NCBI RefSeq assembly: GCF_003672135.1
Contig: NC_039514.1
Location: forward strand, 6,453,287 to 6,517,286
Direction: 5' to 3'
DNA from: Ooceraea biroi
Taxonomy: Eukaryota; Arthropoda; Insecta; Hymenoptera; Formicidae
Length of the DNA stretch: 64,000 bases
Below, one piece after another: positions 13,701 through 27,400 of this stretch. A program made the position numbers and the translations under genes. The notes beneath the pieces are model-generated. The model searched no databases. It had not been told where the DNA came from and saw only the letters and a program-made list of their open reading frames with translations. Each line of letters begins with the position of its first letter. Position 1 is the first letter of the stretch.

Positions 13701-14168
13701 TAGTTTTAAGTCGCGAGTGCGGTATATGATTATAATATTTTATTAAAAACCGCACGAACCTTTCAGCCAGTCCAATGTTATAATGTTAAAAAATAATATT
13801 TGATAACATTAAAAATAATAAAACTCGATAACATGTTAAAAACCGCACGAACTTTTCAGCCAACCCAATAGTATGCAACTAAAAATTAAATTAAAGACAT
13901 CTAAACGTGATTAAATATTAAATTAATAAAGCTAAAAATATAGAAAATTAATAAAGACACTCTTGAAGTACTGTTATATTCTGTATTATATTACATTAAT
14001 ATATTACATTAATTTGTTACAGACGGGGACTATTGTAAGCGGAGCATCGAGACCGCCGGGCTTCAAGTTTACGGCAGCGGTTTCTATTACAATGGCGGTA
14101 CATCAATCTACGCGTCTTCAATCGTGACAGGAATTATGATTCTATTGACTGCATCGATGTTTCACTGA
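9924..14168 (+). CDS. Ance-3: Angiotensin-converting-enzyme-like peptidase, last two exons (Ance-3-like, 5' part missing)
   Basis: Two exons, 9924-10090 and 14023-14168, join in phase 1 and end in TGA at 14166-14168. The first follows an acceptor (TTCGCAG) and ends before GTAAGC. It encodes the typical C-terminal end of the ACE (M2 metallopeptidase) domain: GSSVPW, a tryptophan-rich helix, PLEDWLRTEN and GEVVGW. The second encodes DGDYCKRS, a Gly/Tyr-rich linker, and a hydrophobic end (SSIVTGIMILLTASMFH). That end fits a membrane anchor or a GPI signal, so the enzyme is probably held at the cell surface. The HEXXH catalytic exons are not in the window, so activity cannot be judged. The assignment to Ance-3 rests on position next to NimA and on the membrane tail. 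The Ance family call itself is strong. An AATAAA lies at 14332-14337. Confidence 0.82.
10757..10796. repeat. (TA)20 microsatellite
   Basis: An uninterrupted TA dinucleotide run of about 40 bases in the Ance-like intron. Confidence 0.95.
13742..13870 (-). repeat. Two solo mariner-terminus-like sequences
   Basis: TTAAAAACCGCACGAAC at about 13742 and again at about 13836, each followed by a CTTTCAGCCAGTCCAAT or TTTTCAGCCAACCCAAT variant, gives two copies of about 34 bp in the same direction. Read on the minus strand the sequence is TTGGGTTGGCTGAAAAGTTC, which resembles mariner terminal inverted repeats. No transposase lies between or beside them, so these are probably remnants of element ends. 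Confidence 0.5.
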
Positions 14169-14331
14169 ACGTGAATTAGCAAATAGCTGACACGTCGCTG
14201 AGCGTTGCACTCTTCCTTTGGTGTGCAAGGAAAAGCTCGGTATCGTTAATTTGCCAGAATATACCAAATTGTTTAATTGCATTAAGATCGCCGCTGAAAT
14301 GTCGAGTGAAGGTAGTGCAATCATTCGTCCG

Positions 14332-14337
14332 AATAAA
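14332..14337 (+). terminator. Candidate poly(A) signal of the Ance-like gene
   Basis: AATAAA 164 bases after the stop codon of the Ance-like gene, the first canonical hexamer downstream. Confidence 0.4.
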
Positions 14338-17300
14338 TCTAAACAAATCTAATTAAACATGGTAAGTTGGTAGCGAACCGGCGATTATTACTGCCAACGA
14401 GTAGCCGTCAAGATGCGCTCCTGCATTGCCGCGTGTGTTTTGTAACATAAAAATATACGTATTCTTAAACGTCTGTTCGCACCGTCGAGTCACTCAGTCG
14501 GAGTACTGCATACACATTATATGCATAATAGAGAGTAGAGAGACACAATTAAGAAATATAATTAAGAGCATATATTATATTATGCAAAGCGTGCATGCCT
14601 GCGGAGAGCGTTGTGTGAGTGCGAGAGCGCGGAAGTCATTTTGTACACTCGAGCAGCCCATAATTCACACTCTATAACATTATTTACTTCACTGTTGGTA
14701 AATGAAATAAACTTTTGCCTTTGTTGTACACGCGTGTCGCTTACGTTGCTCACGAGACAGCACCGCTCATTGTTCGTTCCTCGCAATGACCCGTCTCCGT
14801 TTCTCCAACGCAGATCCAAAGTTGCGACTGGACGCTCCAGTTCTGTCTTCGAGATTGCACAATATCGGGATTGCAAAATATCGGAACTTGTAATAGCGCG
14901 TTGGGATCGATAATTGGCACTTGTCCGAGCGTCCGGGGGTCCACGCGGATCGAATTTCTTTACAGTCCCGCGACTTCTCGATCGCACAAAGAGAACTCGT
15001 TAACCCGGAGCCTCTATACTTTCGCGACAGGTTGCGGGCGCAAGGGGGAGGTGATTTTATTTTGTAGAAAGAAGATTCCATAATGGGGAAACGCATAAAA
15101 GTTGCTCGACAACAAAGGCCGTGCCGGCTAAGACGGCTCCCTTAACTTGCGTAATTGAAAGCCGGCGAAATCGTAGCCGGGTGAAATCGCGCCTTCGCTG
15201 TCAAATTACGAGTAAGTTTGATCGCGGGCCACTTTAATTCCGCGTCGTTTTGTTGCGTATCCTTTATTGCCGCCGTTAGATCACCCGTATTCTTTTTGTA
15301 ACGATCATTCTTTGCGTATCATACATTTCCATTCGCCGCGGCATTAGCAGCGTCAAGGCGCGTAACGACCTCCAGGCAATTTCGTTTCAATTGACAAATA
15401 GCACGAAAGTGCGTGATTGCGCGGCGATTCATCGCCCGACCGCATTCTTAACTTCCGACCTGTAGCAGCAAACAATACATGTACCAAAAATTTTAAATGA
15501 TATATCGATTAATAGAGACATGCTCAAAACTGATCGTAAAAAACGAAATTAATCGTTAAAAAAATTGTAACGAAATCGGGAAAGAATATTGTTGTAATTT
15601 AATTTAATTTATTATTATAATCTAATCACAATTGTAGTTTAATTTATACAGCACGTGTGTATGCGTGTTCTTCACGTTCGCAGTTTATCAAACGGACATG
15701 CGACGTCTTCGAGGAGTGATATTCTCGCTTTCTTGCGGATCACAAACGCGCAGAAATTAGCCGCATGAATATTAATAATCGGCTGAGAAGTTACAGGACA
15801 AACGTCCCATTAAGCGCTTTTGTTTTACGACAAATCTCATCCGATCTTTCGTCGGCACGTCGACGTCACGCGTAGGACGACAGCTTTCACGAGCGGTGAC
15901 AAGAGGTGGCATTATTGTTCGCGAAGGGGCATATGCCACGCAATTGTGAGAGCACAAAGGTGGTCCCTGTCCAGAAACTGGTCCGCCCGTCTTGCGTAAC
16001 GAGGAGACGCGGAAATCGACCGCGTCGGGAAAAAGAAATGCTTGCATCACCGAACGCATGCAACGCGGCACGTCGACGTGTTTCATCGCGCGGCGCATGT
16101 ATGCGGCCGGAAATATTTCTGATCTTATCACTTTGCGACGACGCGATGCACACATCTTACAAATTATATTCATACACCACGAAAGCGGAATGGTCAACAT
16201 CGACACCGATCGCGGGGATTCATCGAGCATCGCCGTGAATCCGGTGATGATTACCGCTTTCCACATGTTGATTCATGATTCTTGCTAAATGTGTCACAAG
16301 CGCTCGAATCTTCCATCGATAAACTTGACACGCGATAAGAATTTAATTAAAATAAAATAAAAAGGATAGCAAAAGCCTAGAATCGCGAGAATCACGTGCA
16401 GCACGCGTTGATTAATATTAAATTAAATGATTATGATGATTAGTATTAAAAGATAATAAAAAAGAATTGTGTGCCGGATTATAGTGCCTATATATTTTTT
16501 TTTCGCGCTACGTTAAATGCTGGATTCTCATTTTAAATCATAATAAGTGACTTGATACAAACGATAAAAGAAATTTATAATCAGACAAATTGACAAGGTA
16601 CTGGAGTGCAGAAACGTTCTCTACCTGCATCACACTGTCTCTCTGGGTTCATTGATTTTTTACGTAAGTCATACTTACAGTGTACGTACAATTTATTATC
16701 TTCTTACTCACGATATCTCTCCCCCCCTGCTTTATAAATAACGCCGGAAGATTATCGTGAATTCTCCCTGCTTCCCTGTACCGTACCTGCATTTTATCGC
16801 GTAAGTTTAACATTTTTATTACGACAGCATTCAATTTCAACCTGAACTTTATCTCTTCGTTTTTCAACAGGTTTCAGATACTGAACAGGTGGTCGACGCC
16901 ACTTATCATCCCTCGAGGCTTCAGGGCAACTGGTGCCCATCGTCGTCGTTGACAAATCTTTCCATGATGGTCGATTAACGTCTTGAATTAACGATACGCG
17001 ATAATTCTTCTTTATATAATCGGGAGATAATCCGCGCCGTGGGTTCCACTCTGCTTATTTTCGAACAGACACGCAGATTCCATTAGCCGCAACGGCGATT
17101 ACTCGCATCGATTTAATTCGCCTCCCCTCTCCCCCCCGTGCCGGCAACAGGATTTCGAACACGGAAATTGGCGACGGTTATAAAAAGACGGTGGCATCCG
17201 CGGAATCCGATTATCCAAACCGGCCTGCCGCGTTACGCAATCGCAGATTACACCGCAATTAAACGGCGCGTTACACCACGGCACGTTTCCACCCCGTGGC

Positions 17301-18058
17301 TCCGTTTTGAAATCCTCGCGATATATCGCTCGGCGCGAGATATCGAGCGAGTCTCCGCGCCTCGTTACCGTTCGGATAACGTTACGCTTAAAGAAGCGAT
17401 TCCTATTCCGCCTGATGCATATCCAGAAGCATTATTCAGGAAATGAGAAATCGTACGAGCTGATCGTCGGGAATACATAACGCCAGCTTGCCAGCCATAG
17501 GCGCCAGTCGCCGAAACGTAACTGTGTATCTCTCACTCGCGCTTTTTATTTATTTCCCCCTCGTTTGCCAGTCCTCGATGGGGTATTAAATAAATGATTA
17601 AATGAAGGGAGCTTTAGAGGTACCTAATAATTTTATTGATATCAAGATGGTTTTTTTAAGCGTAACGAGATTGTAGCTTTTTGCAAGTAAATTTGATCTA
17701 AATTTTCTAATTTTGCTTATGTTCATCATGTTGCAATTATATTGCACGTAATTAATTTCTTTTATGATTAGTGTGATCGGAAACACCACGTGGCAGGGAC
17801 ACTGCTTGAGTTTATTCCTAATTAAAGCATTAGATACGTAAATTACGAACATTTCATCATTATTATATCATTTAGTTAATTACGTATGATTATTTTTCCT
17901 TCTGCATTATTAATTAATCGTATTATTTATTTCTTCTTTCTCTCTTTCACAACGGAATGTTGAAGTTCGCCATTACTAGTAATGGGTGAAAGATGAGAAG
18001 TTTCTCCCGCGTTGATAATACCATTGAATATTGAGCAACATTGATGGATAATATTGAC

Positions 18059-18073
18059 GGGGGGGGGGGGGGG
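18059..18073 (+). repeat. Poly-G tract (15 G)
   Basis: A single uninterrupted G run between AT-rich sequence and a GC-rich block at about 18080-18700. It may be length-variable. Confidence 0.9.
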
Positions 18074-21000
18074 AACCGATCCGCGGTGGTCCGATCGTAA
18101 ATCGTCCGGGAGATAGGAAACCGGTCGCCCAATTCGAGGGGAGAGAACACCGGCAGACGCGGATGTTCGGCGCCCATGGACAGTTTGGCGATCTGCCCCA
18201 AAACTGGTCCGACCGGTTGCGTAATCGGAAGACCGGGAAGTCGTGCCTTTCCGCGAAACATCTACGAGAGCCGTACAATGAGAGCCGGCCGACCGGTGGA
18301 CGGACGCCGCTCTCGACGTCCACTTTCACCATGGATCGGCGCGAGGGCCTACCGGGCCCGCATTTTTATGGCGGTTTTCAAGCGGCACGACCGCCGGATA
18401 TATCGGCGATCGGCCGAAATCGGCGAAAGGAGGGGAGAGAGATTCTCCCGCGCAATTTCGCCGGTCGGCCGGTCGGCCGGTCGATCCGGCCGGAATCGGA
18501 TGTGATCGATTTAATTCAAGCCTCCCCTTCCCCTCGGGGAAAGGAGCGGAGCAGCCCCCTCGTGCGATCCGATCCGTCATACCCGGAGACGAAATCATCC
18601 GTTTCGAAATTGCGCGTGAAAGTGATCCCGAAAGTAGATCGGCATCCCGTGCCTCCGACTTCTTCTCTACCCACCCTCTTCCCTCCCCCAGCCTATCCGG
18701 CGTGGATGACCGTTTGACAGCACGTTGATACAGGTGCAGGATTTTTGTAGATTACAAAAAAGTAGATCCGTCAGTATTCGCGCTCGTTTTCGATTGAACA
18801 ACTCACGAGGCCCTGATACACGGATGACGGATGACGAAGATACGAACGACGAAGTACGAAGGCCGGCGATAAGGAGAATCGGTTACGTCACGCATTTTCG
18901 AGCAGCGTAGCATTACGAGTGCAACACGGGTTCGCGAGGAAGGATCGCGCGGAGAAGATCAATCATCATGCATGATTCTTGGCGTGGCATCGTCCTCGTC
19001 CTCGTCGCTGTCGTCGTCGTCATCGTTGGTGGTTTCGAAATTATCGGTGAAAGTGATCGGTGAGGCTCAAGCAGATCGCACGATAAATATGAATTAAGAA
19101 ATACTGGCTCATCTAACTGGCGTCTCAGAATGCGCGTTAGCACGCACGAAATAACGTGAAGTAAAATCTGATAAAAAATCCGCTCGCCGAATCCGCTCAG
19201 CTCCAGCTTGATTTGACTTTCTATCGGATTCCTGCCGGACGATCCGCCGCTGTCCGATTCCACGGGCGATAAAGATCACGGGGAACATAATTCATTTCAA
19301 AAGCCTCTTTAAGATTCCGTATGCAATTTTTAACGGAGACACAAGGGACACAAGTGTGTCGACCCGGCTGACCATGTCGCTTTCGAAGAGACGTCCGTTC
19401 AAGCGATGCGCTTAAATTCGTCTCGACGGATTCGCGCAGCCGCGTTTCGCAATCTGATTCTGCAACCAATTTGTTTATTGGAAGTGAGAACGATTTAAAT
19501 TGCAAATGCAGACTTTATGTTTGGTATTGTACGTGTTAATATAAATATAATCACACAGAAGGCTTTGTCATATTGTACTAATATCATTTTATTAAAATAA
19601 AATATATATTACAAACGATCGCAAAATTGAAAATATAACAGCGGTCTGCTTGTGAAAATTCGTGTTTCCTACGTAATAAGTACAATTTATTTCATAATAT
19701 TTCATAATACTTATTTATTATTATTTGTATCACTAATGTTAAATGTTTTCTTTAATAATATCGCGTGGCATAACGCTAAAAAAATTAGAAACTAAATTAA
19801 TAGTCGCCGATAGAGTCAAGAGCGAGACCAAAGCATCTAGCGCGATTTGAAGAACATTGTTAGACTTATTACTGCAATTTGGCATCTTTAGCACAATTTT
19901 CTTTGCCGTCGAACTCCTCTCGCCAGTATTTCTTTATTACAGCATTGTTAAAGAATTTTCGCGTTAACATTTGAACGCCGCGATTATGTCTGTTCAGTTG
20001 GTTCTACTCGGGGAAGCACCGTAAACACGGTTAACGGCATGACAAATGGAGAGAACAGCGAGAAGACGTAATGAAGGCTCACCGCTGCTGGAAAGGCGCG
20101 CTTTTGAGAAACGAAGTGCACCGCGATCGTTATGGCGATCGTAAAGAGTATTACGTCCGTGAAATAAACTCGAGAAGGGTCAACGATATCCCAGAATAAT
20201 ATCAGGCATTACTCGGACTTAGAAAGACGGACGGTAGGAGGAAAGGGAGGGAAGGTAATAAAGGTAATTATTATTAGTGTTGTTTCCAGCGAAATAATGC
20301 CCCGGCATTATGCAATGCGAGACGCGAAGCGGCATCAATGTCACTGCCTCTCGCGATTAGAACTCGCCGATTTATGCAATAAGCTGTGCCGCGGCTGGTG
20401 CAGAAACTGCAGACCTGGTGGATCGATCGGATTCGAACGAATGCTCCATTTTCAGCATGGAATCCGATTTTTCGTATTTATTGATTCCTTTGATGCGAAA
20501 GAGTTGGTCCCATAGTGATTTTAGAGTACGGCAACGTTATATGTTACATATACCATTTTATTTTATTAGTGAAGATATGATGATATAAAAATATTTGACT
20601 TTGCAAATATAAAAAATGGAATTTAAGAATATTTATTTAAATTTATATTTAATTTATCACATACACTACATTTCATAAATGGCGTTAGAGACGGAAAAGT
20701 TAACTAACTAATTCCGGTTTTAACTAATTCCGGTATTATAATTCCGAGTAAATATGTTAATTTGTCCTTCCGCATAAAAATATGGGATATACGTCATGAT
20801 ACTTTGCATGAATCACTGCAGAAATCATGAAACTAGATAAAATAGAGTTCCCATGGCTCACTCACGCGCGCGTTGCAGTAATCGCAACAAAAGGTTTAAT
20901 ATCAGATGAAGAAGCCGATAAGCAGTTAATAAATTCGTAGCTTTGTGGAATTTCTTTCACGCCGAGTACATCTTCCGATCGTTGACTTGTTAAGCGTTTC

Positions 21001-24000
21001 GTTAACAATCTCATTATAAGAGAACTTTTCTACTTTGTGTTTTAATAAGATGATCGGAGACAGGAAACAAGACGAGGGAGAAGAAAGTTTCGGTATTCTC
21101 TCAAGTTGCCAGCCGGAAATTCGGTAAGTTTGCGTTTCAAGTGCGCGTTTGCCTGTGTCGTAAACTCGCGGCTCTCGCAAACGCGTCGAGCGCTTTCTCG
21201 GAAAGTGAATCGAATTTTAATCGAAATTGAAAAATTTTTTTATAATATGTATATATTTCCGATGAAATATTTACGGTGAAATCTGACGATTCGAGCAGAA
21301 AGTAGAGGTCATCGCGCAAGACGAGGTGTCACAATCCCCGTTTCCCCCGCGCTTCCCCGAATTAATATTGTTCTCCATTGCTCCATTTTCCGCAGGAGGA
21401 GCTCGCCGAGGAGTTCGGCGGGCATGCAGAATGTCTGCAAGCCGGCCACTTTCTATTTCCCCCGTGTCCAAATCGCGGATCTCGCAACGTATGAATTGGA
21501 CGTTCCCCGGCCCGATGTTCAGCCGGGCACTCACATTAAACAACGCGACGTATCAACGTAACCGATATTATGCAACACGCGCCGTTGTTTCTATAGCTAC
21601 CTCCTATCGATTCGCAATCGAAATCTCGCAAAAGGCGGCGCCGGGCCGCGCGGGTAAAGGGGTTGTTGCATAAATCCGCCGGGACGAGTATCGTGTCGGT
21701 CTCTTCCCCCGTCTCCCACCCGCCTGAAGGGAGAAGCGCAATAATCTTGGCCGAGCGTGTATAGTATTTGCAAAGCGAATTATCGCCATTCATTCCCGCC
21801 AAAGTACACACCTGCCAGTCGGCATCCTCGGCGATTGCGTCGACGAGGGAATCCTCTCGGCGCGATTATCCCTTCGAACAATCATTGATCAGGATAATCG
21901 TCGTGTTGCCTCGTTCGCATCGGTACCGACGAGCGCGTTCATCTGCTCGAAACGTCGCTTCGGGAAAAAGAAAAAAAATTGAAAAAAAAAGAAGAAGAAA
22001 GAAGAAGAGAAACAGAGACGCGAGTAGGTAAATGTTATCTGCAACGGCCGCTCCTTTCGGCGGCGGCTCGTTTATCCACTTTAAATGCAAGGACGAGGAG
22101 AAGTTAAGTCGGTCTAAATGCCACGGGCGAGTCCGCGAGTTCTCGGCCTCGTTTGCTTTCTGCGATTGCCGCGGGACGCCGCGGCTTAATTACGATATCG
22201 CGAAAACCGGCACGACACAATCCGCCCTCACCTCCCCCCGCGAATAATAACCGGCCGATAAAATGCTCGAGTGCTCGTCGATATACATAATCGCCGCCGC
22301 CGGAGAGTCACGCACTCGTTGCCGCGCGAGTGCAGCAACTCGGCAGGAGCATAAATCACTAAATCGACCCGGTTAAGCGCATTAATGCAGCGGGTATACG
22401 GCAACGGACGCAACATTGTGCAGCATTGCGTCTGTACGCTTTCCTGCAGCATCGCATTTGCGTTTAGATCGCACTTTTTTACGTTATCCGCTTTTGCATC
22501 GCCGCGCATTTATGTCGCGTTGCCTCGTTTTCACTCGTTGCATTTCTGCCGGTGAATAAATGATGAGAGGGAGGGAGGGCGGAAAACCCGGGAAAAATTT
22601 CGTTTCACTTGCAAATTTCGTTTGCAAAAAGTTGACGCTCGTAATCAATCGGTTTACGATCGATCTCGCGTACAGATGGACGCTAATATTAATTCATCTC
22701 CCTTTTCCTCCCTCCCTCTCCCTCTCTCATTCTGTCTTTCTCTCGTTCCGACAAACTGTGGAAATATTTCAAATGCAACTGCCTGATCCTCCGCGCATTA
22801 CTGAGCAACTCGGCGCTCCGCGTGATTTCACGCGAAATTACGAAACGATTTAATCCGCGTGCCGGTGGTGCGCGCGACATGGCCGGTCATTAAAACGCTC
22901 GTATTAATTAGCTCGATTATGCCGTTACGCAATGCAAGAATTCGCTCGTCGATTTGACGCGAGAACAAGTGTCCGTTCGCTTGGAGAATGTTTTGACGCT
23001 CCGCGTACGCGTTTCCGCTGCCGGAAATAATAAAAATACCCCAACGAGCGTATGGCTACCACGCGAAAGAATGCAATTTAATAAAATAAAAATTATTTAT
23101 TTTGCGAAACCGGCGGACATTTTCGAATTTTATTCGCGTCATTAAAGCGAAGCACACACGCTTTCTCGGGTTTTTCCGCGCATCAAGTGATCGCCGGAAT
23201 GCATCGCGCAAGCCGAGGGACGCCGAACTTACGCGCAGTCATTGCGTCTTGCGATTACAAAATGTTTGTTTAGCTGGCTGCACTTGCACGATAGAATGCA
23301 CACGTAGGACGTACTGCGTCATCGAGAGAGACGCGACGATTGGTACACGAGCCGGTGCTTGGAAACGACGTAGAACCGGAAGAAAGAGGAAGACGTTCCC
23401 TTTGTCGTATTCATGCCAATGCAGCGTACTTTATTTCCTGCAACATAATAAATTAAAACAACCTATATATATTTAAAAATTTATTGACTTTTATTTAGAC
23501 ACAGATTTTTATATTATAAACGTGTGTTAATGCTGCTATAAATACACAAGATTATAGCACGGTAGAGTCGGATTGATCTCTAAGCAGTATGGCTATTTTC
23601 AACGGAAACAAAGGCGGCACTGGCGCGTTCCCCCGTAATTACTAATTACTCTATTTAGTAGGATGTTGTGCAGCGTCACGGGATTAAGCAGTCGATGTGC
23701 TTCGAACGACGATCCGGTCGTCGTCTATTGCGTGCCGCGAGAACAAGAGGGAACCCAGTGAATTGCTCTCCCAATCATCTCATTACACGAGTCCGCCTGC
23801 TCTCGGCTGTTCCGACAGACGACTCTAAAGTCCGGCTTTCGTTCATCTACGTCAATTCTTTTTCTGTCCCTTTTCTTTTCTAAGATCGATCGTATCCGCA
23901 CTTGACACGTTAGAGTCCCCACGAGAGAGCGGGAACGAGAAGCAGAAGAGTTGCATTGTCAATTTGTATACTATACTGATTATTTGCAGGGCGCAATTTA

Positions 24001-24371
24001 TTATATTATTTGCAAATTGATAGCACACGCAATTCCACGTAATCAATTTTGCAATTTGCCGAGGAAGGCAAACCCACTTGATGGCAAAATACAATTATGC
24101 AATGTACGAGTATACATGATATACATTTATATAATACATACATATAGATTTTTACAATATAACGTTCACCGCCTGAGCGATCTATCGTATTATTATACCA
24201 CTAAAAAAATATAGTTGAAAAAAAGGTGGCTGATCAGTCCGCGCGATATCGAAAGTGTTTTTTCATCAAATTGGATACGTGACGTAAGAAGAGACCAGCT
24301 TCTGTGTCGGTAGCCTACTTTTTCAAGAACGTCGCTCGAGCGTTTCGACATTTGTCCATTCGCTCTCTGTC

Positions 24372-24382
<11 letters not shown>

Positions 24383-24407
<25 letters not shown>
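24383..24407. repeat. CT microsatellite
   Basis: A nearly pure CT dinucleotide run, preceded by a CTGT-rich stretch. Confidence 0.85.
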
Positions 24408-27400
24408 CCAAGAATGATCTCTCAACGTCGCATCACGGTGATCGCACAGGCCGATCCATTTCTCCGCAGTACGCGATGCTCGATGCAATGCGATCTTGAT
24501 GCCTCCATTGTTGGCCACGCTCCGCTGGTAGCTCGCAATGACACTTCGCCGGTCGCAATGTCAATGTCTCCGCAGGATATCCTCGCGAGTGCCGGAGTAC
24601 CAGCACAACGCCGTGGTACCACGCTGCGTCTCTCTTCCGCTTTGGGTTCGACGGGCCCTCCGTACGACCCTCCGCCCCTCGGGACGCGCCCTTCCCCTAC
24701 CCCTCGGTCCCCCTTCGGCGTGGTCGGCGTGGTCGTCGTCGTCGTCGTTGCTGGAGGGTCGGAGTTCATTGTGCCACAAGTGCATTCCGAGTGCCGGCGA
24801 GCTCCAATTGCTCGTTACAGGCCTAAGGCCAGTTGCGAATCGCTCCGCGAAAGCGACGGTGACATTTCGCGGAGCTCGAAGGGCTTAGAAGGTTCTTGTG
24901 TTAAGACCCCCTTCCCTCCCCTTGGGGATGAAAAACGCTTCGCGTGCACTCGCGGAACGAGAGGCGGATCATCCGCACTCACGAATTCCCATTTTCGCGG
25001 AGGACACGTGAGCGCAAAGGGACTTACGCGAATATCGTTGACGTATAAAGTTTGAAGAATGAACAAACGTGCTTCGCGTTTCGTGTGCTTCATCACGTTA
25101 TTCCGTGCGAGAGAACAGGTGCAATGAGAGAGGGAGGGAGAGAGAGCGATCTGATCTTTGTTTCGTGTTGCACGCGCCCTCAGCGAGGATTAGGGGTGGC
25201 ATGGTGACTTGTGAAATTAGCGTGAAAGTGATGTGAGCTTTGAGTAGCGTGGACTGAAAGTGCATACGTGAGTATAATACGAATTGCATAATACGAGGAG
25301 TATGAAATGAGTTGCTTTGCCAAGTCGATTAACTCCACAAAACCAAAAGTAGAAAAAAGTAGAGAAAAGTAGAGAAATTGATAAAATAATATACATTCTT
25401 TTTTTAAATTCCTTCTAAAATTTTAATAAAATAACCGAAAATCTATTGCTCTAGCTATTATTATTTTTCTTTTTTTTATTACTCTTGCAATAGCGATAAA
25501 ATTCATTTACACACGTTGCGAGAGAAAATAGTAAAACGCGCGCTATTGATGCACACGTAACGGCCCTTTTTTGCACACCGATACCAGCTAGCCCGCATGA
25601 CTTGCCAACGACGACTTGCACTTAAATTGCACACCAAGGCAACGTTAATGTGACGTATATCCTTTTCCCTTTTGCGAGACAAGCGAAAAGACCGACACGA
25701 TGCGTGGCTTCGCTTTCTTCATCCTTCCGTTATTCAATTGTTGCAAGGGGGAAAAATTGAGTTTTCCACTCAGGTTTTGCCACCGTGTACTTCGTGCGTT
25801 TCGTTGTGTTTTTTAATACGCGTCCGTACTAGTTATAATTGCATAAGTGCGCTCGTAAAAGCGCGCACGGTGAAACGTGCACATAACGCAAAGCAGAGGT
25901 AACATCGCCGATGCATGGGGCACCGCTTGATTTGCATTCGCATTTTTATGGGTAATTTACAGTCCTACGCAAGAATACATTCTTGGCTCAGGCGACTCAG
26001 TAATTGGAAATTACGTAACTGCGATACTCGCGGCCGCACGATCTCTTGTGTGCATCGTCCCTCTCTCTCTCTCTCTTTTTCTCTGACTTTTAACAAAATT
26101 GTTAATCAACAATTCGTAGGCCAGGACAGACGATTTTACTTTCGAAAACGAAAATAGTCCGGCTTTCGCGCCGGCGACCTTTGAACGAAATCAAATATTA
26201 AGATATATAGAGAGCCTTGGCGTTTGTGTATTAATTGCAATTCAATTCAAAATACCGACGTTTTCCTTGAGAACCACCACGTAAATCTGCTATGGGCGGT
26301 ACATATTTTGGCAACTCTAATGCAGATAGAGACACAGACGTCGTAAAATGCGAAGTCGATTGGGCCCACGAGAACGTTGAAAGAGATGACCCTCAGAATT
26401 GATTAAATAACGAAGATTCCTTCCGTGTATAATATTATAATATATAATTCATCCGAAATGATCAGTTTTCAACAAGAAGAAATAGTTTTAAAAATCCGGT
26501 ATTGACTCCTGCTAAATTATTTGCCAATTCTGAGTCATGACGCACGCATAATGAATAAACGACTGTCTATCGCATTATTAACGAACTAATTATTAGCTTT
26601 CACGCGGCTGGAAAACCCGTGTGCCGATCGGGACACTTCCTCTCGGAATTACCGGGACCGTCGGTGACGCAATATTTCTAAATGAGAAACTGAATTCTCA
26701 CGAGTGGAGCAGCTGGCCGGCATTTGAATGAACGACAATCTCGTCGACTTTTTGTGACTTCCAGCCTCGTGCAAGAAATAGTTAGTGCTTACGTGCCCCA
26801 CATGTTGTGAGATTTCATGTGCCCGTATATTAGCCGCTGTCAGTGTTAGTTAATTAGAATAACGTATCCCAGCAGCTGCTCCAATTAACTACGCAATTTT
26901 TATTTCTTTCGCAGAACTTTTACGACTAATCACGATGCACGGCACGAGTATAGCGATTACAGCTATCTCAAAGAGAGAAGAGAGGGATTGCAAATTACGA
27001 ATCAGGAAGCGTTTACGTTCTCGATAAATTCTTTTGTTGCAAATAAATTGAATTAATCGCTCTTTCTAAATAATATCAACTACCAGCTATGCTTTGCGAG
27101 CTATGAATAATATCAATGATGTCGTTGCGACTTCACGCGATATTAAACCGATAATAATCGCGCAGTTGGATCACACACAAATTCGCCAGCTTGAAGTATT
27201 CCTTTCCGCATGCGAATATCGACGCCACAGCTACTTGGTGGTTTATTCTTTCATACTCCACGCTATTGCTGTCATGCTTTAACATTCGCACTCGACGTAT
27301 ACTCAATATTGAATGTCACGCTTGTACCGGTTACGATTGACCAATTGGAATCAGTTAGCGCTTCCTCTCAAAGAGGAATAGCTTTCGGGAGGGACATTCG

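Larger units (their letters stand above)
10091..14022 (+). other. Last intron of the Ance-like gene
   Basis: The intron runs from GTAAGC to ACAG. It contains a (TA)20 microsatellite at 10757-10796, a GA run at about 11807-11827, and two same-direction copies of a mariner-terminus-like sequence near 13742 and 13836. Open frames on both strands (for example minus-strand 10945-11427) look like chance products of CpG-rich DNA. I see no nested gene. Confidence 0.6.

Noticed and set aside
15772..16266. 164-codon open frame on the minus strand
   Set aside because: It has a hydrophobic start but no cleavage-like site or domain, and the opposite strand is open over much of the same stretch.
18163..18717. 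184-codon open frame on the plus strand
   Set aside because: Pro/Arg/Ser-rich, in a GC-rich block with several overlapping open frames. No recognisable domain or splice signals.
20400..20450. GATTCGAAC string considered as a tRNA T-arm
   Set aside because: No matching acceptor stem, D-arm or anticodon arm around it. I found no tRNA or rRNA gene in the window.
24414..25055. 213-codon open frame on the plus strand
   Set aside because: The longest such frame, but the minus strand is also open, the product is low-complexity with a poly-Val run from GTC repeats, and no domain is seen.
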